Source of the DNA: Scytonematopsis contorta HA4267-MV1
GTDB lineage: Bacteria > Cyanobacteriota > Cyanobacteriia > Cyanobacteriales > Nostocaceae
Assembly: GCA_019359035.1 (NCBI GenBank)
Contig: JAHHIC010000054.1
Coordinates: 1-64,000, forward strand
Length of the DNA stretch: 64,000 nucleotides
Reading direction: 5' to 3'
Under the pieces are notes generated by a model. That model was not told the DNA's origin. It worked only from the letters and a program-made list of their open reading frames with translations, and did not search any database. Below are positions 1 through 10,464 of the stretch, in pieces. Made by a program: the position numbers and the translations under genes. Every line of letters starts with the position of its first letter. Within the stretch, counting starts at the first letter, position 1.

Positions 1-19
1 GCGAGCGGGACGCTCGCAC
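1..19. repeat. short GC-rich hairpin repeat
   Basis: GCGAGCG-GGA-CGCTCGC is an inverted repeat just downstream of the first exoprotein gene. A variant followed by the same CACTAC tail occurs at 12286-12307, and its reverse complement at 54399-54420. It may act as a hairpin at the 3' end of the minus-strand gene, but there is no T-run. Confidence 0.6.
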
Positions 20-57
20 TACAAAATATTGGGATGGATTCGCGCTTGAGTATTTAT

Positions 58-2565
58 TTATACTCTTTGACACTGTGTAGGTTTTTGCCTTAAATATGAA
101 GTTGCTGGAGAAGCGTTGGCTATTAATTTGACTTCACCAGATTTACCTATTACCCATCCTGTAGCTTCTACGATTGGAGATTGAGAATCAGGTACTGGAA
201 ATTGAGAAATAATTCTCTGTTCCTTTCCTGAAAGCGGACGTAAATCAGACCAGACTCTATTGCTAATTAAGGGAGTGGTGGGACTTGGGGGTAAACTAGA
301 ATGTCCACCAATAGTAAAATTATTTCCGTCTCTGCTAGCTCCGCATCGTTCAGTAATTTGGTTGCTCGTGTCTATTACTTGGGATGGTAATTTTGCTAAT
401 CCAGAACTTGTATCTACATTTGGAGATTTGATTTCCACAAACCCATCAAATGACGCTCCTAACTCGGAACTGGCAGTTATGTCACTTTCTAAGGTAAGTT
501 GCGGTCGATACTCAGTGCCAAAGATACCTTGGGCATTTATTGTTACTCTTCCACCAGAGTTATCTCTTGCATTAGCAGTGATATCACTATTTCCTAAGGC
601 TGCGAGAGTATCTGTGTAAATGGTTATGTTGCCACCTATTTTACCTTCACCTCTTGCGGATGCAGTAATTTCACTACCACTAAGCAGTTGTATGGTCTGC
701 GCTTTCAGTTCGATATTACCTCTCTCACCTGCTATTGTAGCTGCAGTTATACCGCCTTTTTTATCTAACACAATGGAGTCCGCATTAACCTTTACGGTTC
801 CGGAGTTACCAGTCCCATCATTTTTTACACTCACCAGACCACCGTTTGCAATATTCAAACGTGGAGTATTGATAATGACATCTCCCGAAGCTCCACTAGG
901 TATACCATTGAGTCCTAAAAATTTTTGTAAAGAAATATCCAAAATATTTCCACTGGAAATAATCAGACTGGGGTTGACTGAACCTGGTACTGTACCGTTC
1001 ACTTCAACAAATTCAGAAGCATTCACTGTCACACTTCCAGCTTTACCACTTGCAACGGTTGACGAATCAATCCTTCCCCCATCACGAACTATCAATCTTG
1101 ATGTATTGATGCTTAAATTCCCAGCATTGCCAATACCAAGAGTTGAAGAAGTAAGAACACTTGGTTTGAGAAAGGTGGGTTCGACTCCAGTAGCTTCCAC
1201 TAATTCCGAAGCATTTACTATTACATTACCTGCCGAACCATTTCCAACTGTTGTTGATGAGATTCCAGAACCATCGGTAATACTTAATCGTCCAGTGGAA
1301 ACATTAATATTTCCTGCGATACCTGAACGAAAAGCACTAGACTGTATGAAACTAGTGGTTCGGGTGATGGGTGAATAACCAGCTATTTTTAAAGATTCTG
1401 TAGCTTTAATGTCAATATTACCGCTAACGCCTGATAAATAACTTCCGGTGCTAATCCTTGCTCCATCTTGAATCAGCAAACGCTGTGTGGAAACAGAAAT
1501 CTCTCCACTGTTACCTGTTCCAAAAGTGTCATTTTGCAAACTGCTAGCAATATGTTCATTTGGAGTGGTTCCAATTAATTTGAGAGATTCTGTGGCATTG
1601 ACATTGATGTTTCCTGTCGATTGGATTTCCCGATTTTGAATCAAAGCTAATGAGCCATTGGTGAATATTACATCTTTACCCTGTATATTAATAGACCCAC
1701 CAGTACCGCTAGCATCGGCTAAAGCTTGTTGATAAAGCCCAATATTTTGAAAATTTCTGACTCCCGCAAAATCCAGATTCCAGCCAAATACATTAGGACG
1801 GAGATTGACTTCACCTTCTGCAACACCAGCTAACTCAACTCGTCCTTGTTTTGCTACCACAGTGCTACCATCCAAGGTGATATTTCCACCAACAAGAGCA
1901 AGGGTCTTTCCTGGTTTTACCTGTAAACCCATCGCACGAGTACTTGTGTCAATTGGTCCTGAAAGAAAACGTGTCAAACCATGTCCAGTTCCTTTGACTA
2001 TAATTTCTCCTGGATTATTCCCCAACTGTAACCCGATAGGTACACTAACTGTTAATAATGGGTTTTGTTGTGGATTCACTGCACTAAATTCACTTCCCTC
2101 AGCAAATTTAATGCTATTGGCTGTTGTACCAAAAAAAGAGCCACCAATATCCAATCTCGCGTTGACACCAAAGATAATTCCCTTCGGATTCATTAAAAAT
2201 AGGTTTGCATTACCATTTGCTCTAAGGATTCCATCAATATTAGAGACGGAACTACCAGTTACTCTCGTAAAAATATTATTGGTATCAATACTGTTATTAA
2301 AAAAAGCTTCTGTTCCTGTGGGTATGCTAAAACGTTCAAAACTATGAAATAAATTTCCTCCTACTTGTGTACCTTCGTTGATGTTAAAGATATTATTGTT
2401 AGGGGTTACAACTGAGTTTGCGGGTAATGTCCTATCAGGAACAATTTGCGCGTTTGCTATCCTTGGAAGAAGCGAGCAACTAACTAAAATCAGATATATT
2501 AAGTTATTTAAATTATTCAAATTACCTAAATTATCTAACTTATTTAAAGCAAAAGAGTTTTTCAT
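58..2565 (-). CDS. two-partner secretion exoprotein (filamentous haemagglutinin N-terminal domain)
   Basis: The 835-residue product starts with an Asn/Leu-rich leader and a hydrophobic signal segment (about residues 20-39). A TPS/haemagglutination-activity domain follows (about 40-170), with the family motifs FTRVTG, SNIDGILRANGNANLFL and NPKGIIFG. The remainder is a long Gly/Ser/Asn/Thr-rich beta-helix array of repeats such as GSGISSTTVGNGSAGNV. The C-terminus carries the RVWSDLRPL and ATGWV motifs that are also present in the adjacent paralogue. Known members of this family are secreted by a TpsB outer-membrane pore and act as adhesins or surface proteins. No TpsB gene lies in this window. 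The gene sits 4 bp downstream of its paralogue at 2570-5032, so the two are probably cotranscribed. Substrate or target is unknown. Confidence 0.9.
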   Translation of the reverse strand: MKNSFALNKLDNLGNLNNLNNLIYLILVSCSLLPRIANAQIVPDRTLPANSVVTPNNNIFNINEGTQVGGNLFHSFERFSIPTGTEAFFNNSIDTNNIFTRVTGSSVSNIDGILRANGNANLFLMNPKGIIFGVNARLDIGGSFFGTTANSIKFAEGSEFSAVNPQQNPLLTVSVPIGLQLGNNPGEIIVKGTGHGLTRFLSGPIDTSTRAMGLQVKPGKTLALVGGNITLDGSTVVAKQGRVELAGVAEGEVNLRPNVFGWNLDFAGVRNFQNIGLYQQALADASGTGGSINIQGKDVIFTNGSLALIQNREIQSTGNINVNATESLKLIGTTPNEHIASSLQNDTFGTGNSGEISVSTQRLLIQDGARISTGSYLSGVSGNIDIKATESLKIAGYSPITRTTSFIQSSAFRSGIAGNINVSTGRLSITDGSGISSTTVGNGSAGNVIVNASELVEATGVEPTFLKPSVLTSSTLGIGNAGNLSINTSRLIVRDGGRIDSSTVASGKAGSVTVNASEFVEVNGTVPGSVNPSLIISSGNILDISLQKFLGLNGIPSGASGDVIINTPRLNIANGGLVSVKNDGTGNSGTVKVNADSIVLDKKGGITAATIAGERGNIELKAQTIQLLSGSEITASARGEGKIGGNITIYTDTLAALGNSDITANARDNSGGRVTINAQGIFGTEYRPQLTLESDITASSELGASFDGFVEIKSPNVDTSSGLAKLPSQVIDTSNQITERCGASRDGNNFTIGGHSSLPPSPTTPLISNRVWSDLRPLSGKEQRIISQFPVPDSQSPIVEATGWVIGKSGEVKLIANASPATSYLRQKPTQCQRV

Positions 2566-2569
2566 TACA

Positions 2570-5032
2570 TCATTTTCTTACACACTGACTTATCATTCCC
2601 CTATTTTTGTGAATTGTAACATCCCTTTCTTGGGCTACTAATTTAACTTCACCCGATTTATCTACTACCCACCCTGTGGCTTCTATGATTGGGGATTGAG
2701 GATTGAGTATTGGAGATTGAGAAACTTGCCCCTCTGTTCGTAAAGGTCGCAAATCCGACCAAACTCTTGTACCTATTAATGTTGTGGTAGGACTCGGTGG
2801 CAAACCACCCTGTCCACTAATAGTAAAATTATTACCAGAAGTAGCTGAAGCACATCGCGTCTTTATTTGGTTACTGGTATCTCCTACTTCGGATGGTAAT
2901 TTATCTAAGGAAGAGCTACTCATATCTAAACTATTAATTTCTACCAGACCATTAAACTCTGCTCCTCGTTCAGAACTAGCAGTAATATCACTTTCTGGGG
3001 TGAGTTTTTCTCGATAGTTAGTGCCAAAAACACCTTGAGCATTAATAGTTACGCGACCACCATAACCTTGATTTGCATTGGCTGTGATATCACTGTTTTC
3101 CAAAGCCACAAGGGTATCAGTATTTATTTTGATGTTACCGCCATTACCTGTACCGCCAGCAGAGGCAGTGATATTACTGTTACGACGTAGTTGTAGGTTT
3201 TGTGTATGCAAGTTAATATTGCCACCTTCACCAGATGCCGTCGCTGCTGTAATACCCCCTTTATTGTCTAAAAAAATAGAAGGAGCATTAACTGTAGCCG
3301 TTTCGGAATTACCTGTACCTTCATTCCTAATGCTAATCAAACCACCATTGATAACTCTCAAATCAGGTGTATTAATAGTTACTTTACCTGAATTTCCACT
3401 TGGCTTTTCTTGTAATTGCAAACTCTGTTGCAGGGATTTATCCACAATATTGGCAGAAGATGTAATCAAGCTAGGGTTTCGCGAACCAGGTACTGTTCCA
3501 GACACTTCTACAGACTCTTTGGCATTTACAGTTACACTTCCGGCATTTCCACTGGCTAATGTTGAAGAGTCTACTCTGCCTCCGTCCCGCACAATTAATC
3601 TGGATGTGTTGATTATCAAATTAGCCGCATTCCCTGAACTGATAGTCGCAGAAGTTAAATTACTTGGCTGTAATAATTTGGAAATTCCAATCAATTCAAC
3701 AGACTCAGAAGCATTGACTGTTAAATTTCCAGCAGAACCCTTTCCTATAGTCGCAGAAGCAATACTTCCTCCGTCTCGAATACTCAAGTTTCTAGTTGTA
3801 ATATTTACATCTCCGGCATTTCCGGTAGCGTAAGTTGCAGCAGTGATTACACTGCTTTGCTGGTTCTTGGGTAAAGCTCCGAAAATTTCTAGAGAATTTG
3901 TAGTGTTAATGTTTATATTACCGCCAGGAGTTCCCCTCCATGTGCTAGCAACTATTCTCCCCGAGTCTTGAAGCGCTAATCGAGGAGCGGAAATTGCTAT
4001 ACTAGCTCCTTTGCCAACTCCTACAGCCTCACTCCGTAAACTGGTATTAAAACTTTCGTTTGGTGTTGCTCCTTGTAATCCTAGATATTCGCTGGCATTA
4101 ATGGTTATACTACCCGATGGTTGATTTCCTTGGTTTTGAATTACCATTATTGAACCATCGCCCAAGGTTATATTTGCTCCTTGGACTTTGATATAACTGC
4201 TACTGATACCGCTAGCATCTATTGCGGCTTTTTGAGACAACCGAATATTCTGGAAGCTCTGTACTCCAGAGTAGTTTAAAGACAAACCATCAGAGTTTGA
4301 ATTGAGACTGACGAACCCATTTTTGATACTCCCTAACTCAATTCTTCCTTGTCCTGTAAGGATACCCCCTTCTAATGCCACATCACCACCGACTAACGCT
4401 AAAGTCTTTCCTGACTGCACTCGTAAACCCGTAGAACTAGCACCAGCTCCTTGAAGTGGTCTAAAACTAATTTGATTTAAGTTGTGTCCATTTCCTTTGA
4501 CCGTAATTGCACCAGGATTACTATCAAACTGCAACCCTAAAGGTACGCTTACCGTTAATAATGCTTGATTTTGTGGATTAACTTCACTAAATTCATTTCC
4601 ATCTGTAAACTTAATACTATTAGCAGTTGTGCCAAAAAAAGAACCACCAATTCTCAAACTGGCATTTTGACCAAAAACTATCCCATTAGGATTTAGCAAA
4701 AATAAATTAGCATTTCCATTAGCTCTTAAAATCCCATCAATATTAGAAACAGTACCACCAGTTACCCGTGTGAATATATTGTCAATATTAGTAGCGTTAT
4801 TGAAAAACGCTTCTGAGCCTGTAGGAACATTAAACTGTGTAAAGCTATGGAATAAATTATTTCCAAAAGTAGTACCACCGTTGATATTAAAAATATTACT
4901 ATTTGGGGTTACAACTGAGTTTAAAGGTAATGTTGTATCAGGAACAATTTGTGCGTGTGCTACCTGAGGAATAAATAATAAAGCACTTAATATTAAGTAG
5001 CGAAAGTTATTTGAAGCACAACAATTGTTCAT
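2570..5032 (-). CDS. two-partner secretion exoprotein, paralogue of the downstream gene
   Basis: An 820-residue protein with the architecture of the 58-2565 product: a signal peptide ending near residue 27 (AQIVPDTTLP begins the mature protein), a TPS domain with FTRVTGGTVSNIDGILRANG and NPNGIVFGQNASL, a beta-helix array, and the same C-terminal RVWSDLRPL/EATGWV segment. Long collinear stretches match between the two, so they arose by tandem duplication. This is the first gene of the pair, with about 80 bp separating it from the kinase gene upstream. By family it is a secreted, surface-exposed beta-helical protein. No partner TpsB is present, so secretion must use a transporter encoded elsewhere. 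The individual role is unknown. Confidence 0.9.
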   Translation of the reverse strand: MNNCCASNNFRYLILSALLFIPQVAHAQIVPDTTLPLNSVVTPNSNIFNINGGTTFGNNLFHSFTQFNVPTGSEAFFNNATNIDNIFTRVTGGTVSNIDGILRANGNANLFLLNPNGIVFGQNASLRIGGSFFGTTANSIKFTDGNEFSEVNPQNQALLTVSVPLGLQFDSNPGAITVKGNGHNLNQISFRPLQGAGASSTGLRVQSGKTLALVGGDVALEGGILTGQGRIELGSIKNGFVSLNSNSDGLSLNYSGVQSFQNIRLSQKAAIDASGISSSYIKVQGANITLGDGSIMVIQNQGNQPSGSITINASEYLGLQGATPNESFNTSLRSEAVGVGKGASIAISAPRLALQDSGRIVASTWRGTPGGNININTTNSLEIFGALPKNQQSSVITAATYATGNAGDVNITTRNLSIRDGGSIASATIGKGSAGNLTVNASESVELIGISKLLQPSNLTSATISSGNAANLIINTSRLIVRDGGRVDSSTLASGNAGSVTVNAKESVEVSGTVPGSRNPSLITSSANIVDKSLQQSLQLQEKPSGNSGKVTINTPDLRVINGGLISIRNEGTGNSETATVNAPSIFLDNKGGITAATASGEGGNINLHTQNLQLRRNSNITASAGGTGNGGNIKINTDTLVALENSDITANANQGYGGRVTINAQGVFGTNYREKLTPESDITASSERGAEFNGLVEINSLDMSSSSLDKLPSEVGDTSNQIKTRCASATSGNNFTISGQGGLPPSPTTTLIGTRVWSDLRPLRTEGQVSQSPILNPQSPIIEATGWVVDKSGEVKLVAQERDVTIHKNRGMISQCVRK

Positions 5033-5115
5033 TGTATTATTTCCTTATATGACAGTAATAAATTATGAATATTCAGAGTAATCTTATTCTTTGCGTCTTT
5101 GCGTGAGATTTTTTA

Positions 5116-6435
5116 TTATTGCATTGGAATCTCAATTAAAAATTCTGTACCTTGACCAAATTGTGAAAAACAACTTAATTTACCTTGATGCTTATCCTCA
5201 ACAATTTGTTTACTAATTGATAACCCTAAACCAGTTCCCTTCCCAACATTTTTTGTTGTGAAAAACTGTTCAAATATTTTGTTTCTAACTTCTTCTGGCA
5301 TTCCTGAAGCATTATCTTTAATAGAAATACTCACAAATTTTTGAGAAGAATTTATTTGTGTAGAAATCGTAATAGTATTTAACCGTTCGTCTATTTCATT
5401 CACCTGACTATCTGTATATTCTTCCAAAGCATCAATAGCGTTAGAAATAATATTCATAAAGACTTGATTAAGCTGTCCAGAATAGCATTCAATTAATGGT
5501 AATTCACCATAATTTTTAATTACCTCAATTTCTGGTCGTTTTTCATTAGCCTTTAAACGATGCTTGAGAATCATTAATGTACTATCAATCCCTTCATGAA
5601 CATTAAAAGATACTTTGTTTACAGTATCAGAGCGTGAAAAATTTCTTAAACTATTGCTGATATTACGAATTCTATCTGTTCCTAATTTGATTGCACCAAT
5701 GATTTCTGGTAGTTCTTTAATCACATCATCTAAATAAATGCTCTCTGCATCTTCCAAAATTTCTTCAGCCGGATTTGGGTAATATTTGTGATATAATTTC
5801 AAATGTGAAATCATGTCAGATGTATATTGGGAAATTAAACTAAAATTGCCAGAAATAAAACCTAATGGGTTATTAACTTCATGTGCTACACCAGCTACTA
5901 ACTGACCAAGAGTAGACATTTTTTCGCTTTGCACTAGTTGTAGTTGTGACTCTTGCAATTCATGTAAAGTATTGCTGAGTTCTGCGGTACGTTCTAAAAC
6001 TCGCTTTTCCAAGTCTTGTTTTTGTTCTTCAAGCTGTTTGGTTAAAAAACGTAGTTTTAGGTGTATATTGATTCTGGCTAAAACTTCTTCTGTTTGAAAT
6101 GGTTTGGTAATATAATCAACTGCTCCAATCGAAAGCCCTTTTACTTTATCAACAGTATCAGAAAGTGCAGTCATGAATATTACTGGAATTTCATGAGTTG
6201 CAGTATTAGCTTTAAGATTTTTACAAGTTTCAAAGCCATCGACTATAGGCATCATCACATCTAATAAAATTAAATCAGGATTAGCATATTCAGCTTGTTC
6301 CAGTGCTGTTTCCCCATCTGTAGCAACTAATATTTCCCATCCATAATCAGCAATAGCACCACATAAAACTTTTAAGTTATTTAAATTGTCATCAACAATT
6401 AAAATCGTAGCATCTTTAATATTATTCATACTCAT
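5116..6435 (-). CDS. response regulator-histidine kinase hybrid (REC-HisKA-HATPase)
   Basis: A soluble 439-residue protein. The N-terminal receiver domain (about 9-125) has phospho-acceptor Asp59 in LILLDVMMP and the conserved KPF. A coiled coil follows (about 130-172), then a HisKA segment with His185 in [14 protein letters not shown]. The HATPase_c domain shows the N box ([10 protein letters not shown]), G1 box (DNASGMP) and G2 box (GTGLGLSI). There is no membrane segment, so the input is phosphotransfer through the REC domain. Its start overlaps the stop of the CHASE2 kinase gene by 4 bp, which indicates translational coupling. The pair probably forms one phosphorelay in which the membrane kinase feeds this REC-kinase. 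The final output regulator is not in the window. Confidence 0.9.
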   Translation of the reverse strand: MSMNNIKDATILIVDDNLNNLKVLCGAIADYGWEILVATDGETALEQAEYANPDLILLDVMMPIVDGFETCKNLKANTATHEIPVIFMTALSDTVDKVKGLSIGAVDYITKPFQTEEVLARINIHLKLRFLTKQLEEQKQDLEKRVLERTAELSNTLHELQESQLQLVQSEKMSTLGQLVAGVAHEVNNPLGFISGNFSLISQYTSDMISHLKLYHKYYPNPAEEILEDAESIYLDDVIKELPEIIGAIKLGTDRIRNISNSLRNFSRSDTVNKVSFNVHEGIDSTLMILKHRLKANEKRPEIEVIKNYGELPLIECYSGQLNQVFMNIISNAIDALEEYTDSQVNEIDERLNTITISTQINSSQKFVSISIKDNASGMPEEVRNKIFEQFFTTKNVGKGTGLGLSISKQIVEDKHQGKLSCFSQFGQGTEFLIEIPMQ

Positions 6436-9251
6436 GATTTTTTATCCTGTTTATAATTTTTTATGATTTCTCTGATTTTCTTGCTTTGGAATGTATCAGC
6501 TAATTGTCTAATTTCTGATGTGAATTTTAGGAATTTATTATCTACTTTATCTAAATTATCTAAAGCTGCTTGTATACCTTTAATATTTCCTCGCATTGCT
6601 AACTCAAATAGTTTATCAAGCTCACTATCATCTGGAATAATTAACTCAATATTTTGATTATCTGTAGATACAAGCGCTTTTTGATTTTGAATCTCATGAT
6701 TTTCATAAATCCACTCTAGGTTTAAATTCTTTTGTAGTGATTTTAATAAATCCTCAATTTGTAAAGGCTTTGCTAAAAACTCATTAGCACCTGCTAACAA
6801 ACTTTGATTTTGGTCGCTTTCAAAAGCACTAGCTGATGATACGATAATTTTTATATCATCAAAATCTGGTAAATTTTTCAACGTTTTTATCATTTCCAGA
6901 CCACTTATAACTGGCATATTTAAGTCAGTTATAATCAAATCTGGTATGATTTCTTTAGCTTTATCCAAACCTTGTTTTCCATCGTAGGCTTCAAAGCAGG
7001 AAAATCCAATTGGTTTTAGAAGATTGATGATTATATCAAGACTCTCCTGTTGGTCATCTACCAATAGAACTTTTGGCTGTTTACCTTTAATTCCAATAAT
7101 TTTTTGTGAATGTTTTAGATGATTTCTTTCTATCCATTCTTTAGCAATTTCTAAATCCAAATCTAGCCAAAATTTACTACCTAATCCAGGACTGCTTGCA
7201 ACTTGTATTTCGCTACCCATTAAAGCGGTAATCTTAGAGCAAATTGCTAACCCTAAACCAGTACCCTCTGCTTGTTTATTTTTTTCCCCAACCTGCTCAA
7301 ATGGCATAAATATTTTTTTTAATTGTTCCGGAGTCATTCCCACTCCAGTATCAATTATTTCAAATCTAATTTTGGCAATGGATGTAGTAACGGATGTAAC
7401 AGATGGTTGATTTGTGGGAGTAATAGGTGTAGGAAGTGGTTGATTTATTGACCCAACAGTTAACTTATCCGTTACATCCGCTATTTCATTCGTTGCCAGT
7501 TTTATATTAAAGGTAACTGAACCTTTATCTGTAAATTTAATTGCGTTACCGAGTAAATTAATTAGAACTTGTCGTAAGCGTTTTTCATCAGCATGAATTG
7601 CGTTCGGTACTTGGGAATCTATTTGAAAAATAAAATTAATACCCTTTTGCTCAGCACGAATACGGCATATTTCTGTGACACCAGTTAAAAATGCAGGGAA
7701 ATGAAAATCACTTTTGTGCAATTCAAGTTTTCGCGCTTCAATTTTGGATAAATCTAAAATATCGTTAATTAAAGTTAACAAATGAGAACCACATTGGTAA
7801 ATAACGTTAATACCATCTAGCTCTGATATATTTAACTTCTGTGAACGTTGTAAAATTTGCGCGTACCCCAAAATACCATTAAGGGGCGTTCTTAATTCAT
7901 GACTCATATTTGCCAAAAAATCACTTTTGGCTTGATTTGCTACATCTGCAGCTTCTTTTGCGGTTGCTAATTCTTGAGTTCTTTCCTCTACCTTTTGCTC
8001 CAAAGTTAAAGAATATCCCTGTAATTTCTTATTTGCTTCTTCTAATTTCCACTGATGATGAAAAATTGTTGTCACTATTGCTGAAATTATTAAAGCTAAT
8101 GATGGTGAAACTGATGGAATCCATAAACCTAGCGTAAAAGCTATATAGCTACTACTAATAGGAATTACAGCCAAAATAGGTAATCCAAATAATAATTTTG
8201 TTCCCACAGATTTCATTTGCAGGAATTTCCAAACGCTGACACTACTGAAGAACGACCAACATAAAACCCATAACCATTCAGCTTCCGAAGATAATATTTT
8301 TATGATTGGTCTTCCTTCTTGTGCTGCACTCAATATTTGGCTGACAATATTAGCATGAACTACTACCCCAGCCATACGTTCACCTTTATTAGTGAAATTG
8401 GCACTGTAACCGACATTAAAAAAGTCATTAAGACTTTTCGCTGTCTTGCCAATTAACACAACACGACCTTTTACTCGCTCTGAAGAAAGAGAGTTATTAA
8501 GTACATCCCGCAGTGTAATAGTATCAAAAGCGTTACTAAATCCCCGGTAGTTTAATAAAATTTGGTATCCCCCTACATCAGCACCCCTATAGGCAAACTC
8601 ATTTCCTCTAAGGGCTTTAAATATGGCTTTACCTAAGCGCAAAGTATTTCCAGATTCATCAACAGGTTCTAAAGAAATATTTTTCGACTCTAGATACAGC
8701 AAACTGACACGAGTCGCTAAACCCAAGAAAATTTCACCATTCTCGTCACCTGAAGATAACAAACCACGTCGAACTTTACCATCTGTATCCAAAACTGTGT
8801 CAGCAAGAGCAATTTGGTCAAGCTTCGCTAAAGCTGAGGGTGGAGCTACACTATCACCCACAAGTTTTTTCACACCTATCAAGTTAGGTGTACTCTTCAT
8901 CACTTCTAATAACCGTTGATGACCTGGTTCTACTGGTAAATCTCGGTAAATATCCATACCTATTGCCGCAGGTTGCTTATCTTTAAGTTTTTGCAAAGCT
9001 TCGGCTAGTACCGCGTCTGGTATCGGCCATTTACCAATTTCAGTCAGGTCTTTTTCATCAATGGTGACAATCAAGATACGTTCATCTTTTTTTTCTGATG
9101 GACGTAAAATAAAAAATTGTTCAAGCGTTGCCCATTCTAACAGTTGGTAGATGCCAGTAACGCTCCCCAAGCTAACACACAACGCGACACTTGGGGCTGT
9201 CATTAGTACAAAGCGCCATTTTTGAAAACGCGCTTTTAATTTAGACAACAT
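6432..9251 (-). CDS. CHASE2-domain hybrid sensor histidine kinase with C-terminal receiver
   Basis: The 939-residue product has an N-terminal membrane anchor (about 15-45), an extracytoplasmic CHASE2 sensor domain (about 45-315), three closely spaced membrane helices (about 325-398) and a coiled coil. HisKA follows with His451 in [14 protein letters not shown], then HATPase_c with GVGMTPEQL and [12 protein letters not shown] domain begins near 744 (KVLLVDDQQ) and carries the phospho-Asp in [11 protein letters not shown]-terminal helical tail of about 70 residues follows; I do not recognise it with confidence. CHASE2 proteins sense unknown extracellular cues. The gene overlaps the next kinase gene by 4 bp, so the two are likely an operon. 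Confidence 0.92.
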   Translation of the reverse strand: MLSKLKARFQKWRFVLMTAPSVALCVSLGSVTGIYQLLEWATLEQFFILRPSEKKDERILIVTIDEKDLTEIGKWPIPDAVLAEALQKLKDKQPAAIGMDIYRDLPVEPGHQRLLEVMKSTPNLIGVKKLVGDSVAPPSALAKLDQIALADTVLDTDGKVRRGLLSSGDENGEIFLGLATRVSLLYLESKNISLEPVDESGNTLRLGKAIFKALRGNEFAYRGADVGGYQILLNYRGFSNAFDTITLRDVLNNSLSSERVKGRVVLIGKTAKSLNDFFNVGYSANFTNKGERMAGVVVHANIVSQILSAAQEGRPIIKILSSEAEWLWVLCWSFFSSVSVWKFLQMKSVGTKLLFGLPILAVIPISSSYIAFTLGLWIPSVSPSLALIISAIVTTIFHHQWKLEEANKKLQGYSLTLEQKVEERTQELATAKEAADVANQAKSDFLANMSHELRTPLNGILGYAQILQRSQKLNISELDGINVIYQCGSHLLTLINDILDLSKIEARKLELHKSDFHFPAFLTGVTEICRIRAEQKGINFIFQIDSQVPNAIHADEKRLRQVLINLLGNAIKFTDKGSVTFNIKLATNEIADVTDKLTVGSINQPLPTPITPTNQPSVTSVTTSIAKIRFEIIDTGVGMTPEQLKKIFMPFEQVGEKNKQAEGTGLGLAICSKITALMGSEIQVASSPGLGSKFWLDLDLEIAKEWIERNHLKHSQKIIGIKGKQPKVLLVDDQQESLDIIINLLKPIGFSCFEAYDGKQGLDKAKEIIPDLIITDLNMPVISGLEMIKTLKNLPDFDDIKIIVSSASAFESDQNQSLLAGANEFLAKPLQIEDLLKSLQKNLNLEWIYENHEIQNQKALVSTDNQNIELIIPDDSELDKLFELAMRGNIKGIQAALDNLDKVDNKFLKFTSEIRQLADTFQSKKIREIIKNYKQDKKS

Positions 9252-9390
9252 AGGGGATTGGGGAGTGGGGATTGGGGAGTGAGGAGTGGGGAGTGGGGAA
9301 TTGGGAATGGGGAATGGGAAGTGGGTAATAATATACAGTCAGCAATTACCAATTACCAATTACCAATTACCAATTACCAATTCACTAATT
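9252..9390. repeat. GGGGAGTGGGG-type and AATTACC heptamer repeats
   Basis: The gap between the CHASE2 kinase and the DUF928 gene holds a run of GGGGAGT/GGGGATT-type heptamers (9252-9323), then about six tandem AATTACC units (9343-9385). Similar G-rich heptamers recur at 32353-32400 and 39800-39870, and similar ATTACC units at 38151-38187. These are cyanobacterial short tandem heptamer repeats; function unknown. Confidence 0.8.
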
Positions 9391-10137
9391 CACTAAAGGT
9401 TCTTTGGCTATTTCGTTCAAGTTGGCTGATTTTAAGAGTTCTTGCCAAGAATCCGCCAAATTTTGATTGCTAGGTTGCTCTCTTCTTAGCTGAGCTAGAG
9501 CGGTGAGAGAATCGTACCAAAGACCGTTGGTGGCTAATTTGGAAACTGACTCTAGAGAATTTTTCGAGCTCGCTTGGTTGCTAGGCTGATTGCTCAAATT
9601 ATGGTTGCTTTCGACTCGACGAATCCAACCACTTACTAAAGGACTATCTGGTTCTAGTGATTCTCCACAAATCACCGCTAATGACCATTTATAGTTTTTA
9701 TTGGTCTTTAATTGCGGAGCGGAATCTGGTAGCTTGATTTCCATTACACCAGGTTTTTCTGGTAAATCAATTGTCGTTTGGTAATAATGATTGGTGTTTT
9801 CGTCTTGGACACTAAAAAATGCCTTCTTGGCTATTGTTTTTGGAACGTAAACAAATATGTTTGGACGTTCTGTTGTTGTTAAGCCAATGTTTGTGTTTGG
9901 TAATAATGGTGTTACTACAGTGCTAGAAGTATTTTGGGCTGTTGAAAAGCCACACATATCGCTGTCGCGTGATGCTCCACCTGTTGTGCTTTTTGGTGCT
10001 TGGTTTGCTGGTGGTCTGAATGTCACCTTTGTTTTGGCATAACTTGCTGTATTTAATACCGGAAGCGATGACACCGCTATTAGTAGAGCTATACCGAACA
10101 ATGCATACCTAATGATTGATTTACTGTTTATTGCCAT
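9385..10137 (-). CDS. DUF928 domain-containing secreted protein
   Basis: A 250-residue protein with an N-terminal signal/anchor (about 10-33) followed by a Pro/Thr-rich stretch. The DUF928 core (about 60-185) shows RPNIFVYVPKT, a central beta-sandwich-like region and YKWSLAVICG. The C-terminal part is helical (SLTALAQLRREQP), as is usual for the family. DUF928 proteins are common in filamentous cyanobacteria, often near CHAT or kinase genes, and their function is unknown. It is transcribed in the same direction as the two kinases downstream, but 133 bp of tandem repeats separates them. Confidence 0.8.
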   Translation of the reverse strand: MAINSKSIIRYALFGIALLIAVSSLPVLNTASYAKTKVTFRPPANQAPKSTTGGASRDSDMCGFSTAQNTSSTVVTPLLPNTNIGLTTTERPNIFVYVPKTIAKKAFFSVQDENTNHYYQTTIDLPEKPGVMEIKLPDSAPQLKTNKNYKWSLAVICGESLEPDSPLVSGWIRRVESNHNLSNQPSNQASSKNSLESVSKLATNGLWYDSLTALAQLRREQPSNQNLADSWQELLKSANLNEIAKEPLVN

Positions 10138-10464
10138 AGGTCAATTAACAAGGGTGAAATTTTTTTTAAAATTAAATTCACAAATTTAGATGGCTACAAC
10201 ATGAAATTTGATAGCGCATTTAAATACTAATAGTTTATTGACTTGGCATTGTAATTGACATCAGTGCGATTATCATTTTACTGATAGCGAAAAATAAATA
10301 TTTAAGTACGAATACGGTAATTTACGACATATATCAAATATTTTAATTATGTTTTTTTTACTTAGAAAAAAAAATCGCGTATTTACACCTAAGTGACTTA
10401 CGAATATTTATAATTAAATAAACAAGAAAGACCCTATTTTTTCTTCATTATTCGTTCTTCGTTC
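10138..10464. other. gene-free AT-rich spacer
   Basis: This 327-bp spacer lies between the potC-like gene and the DUF928 gene. It is strongly AT-rich. I see no ORF, tRNA or convincing hairpin in it. Confidence 0.6.
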
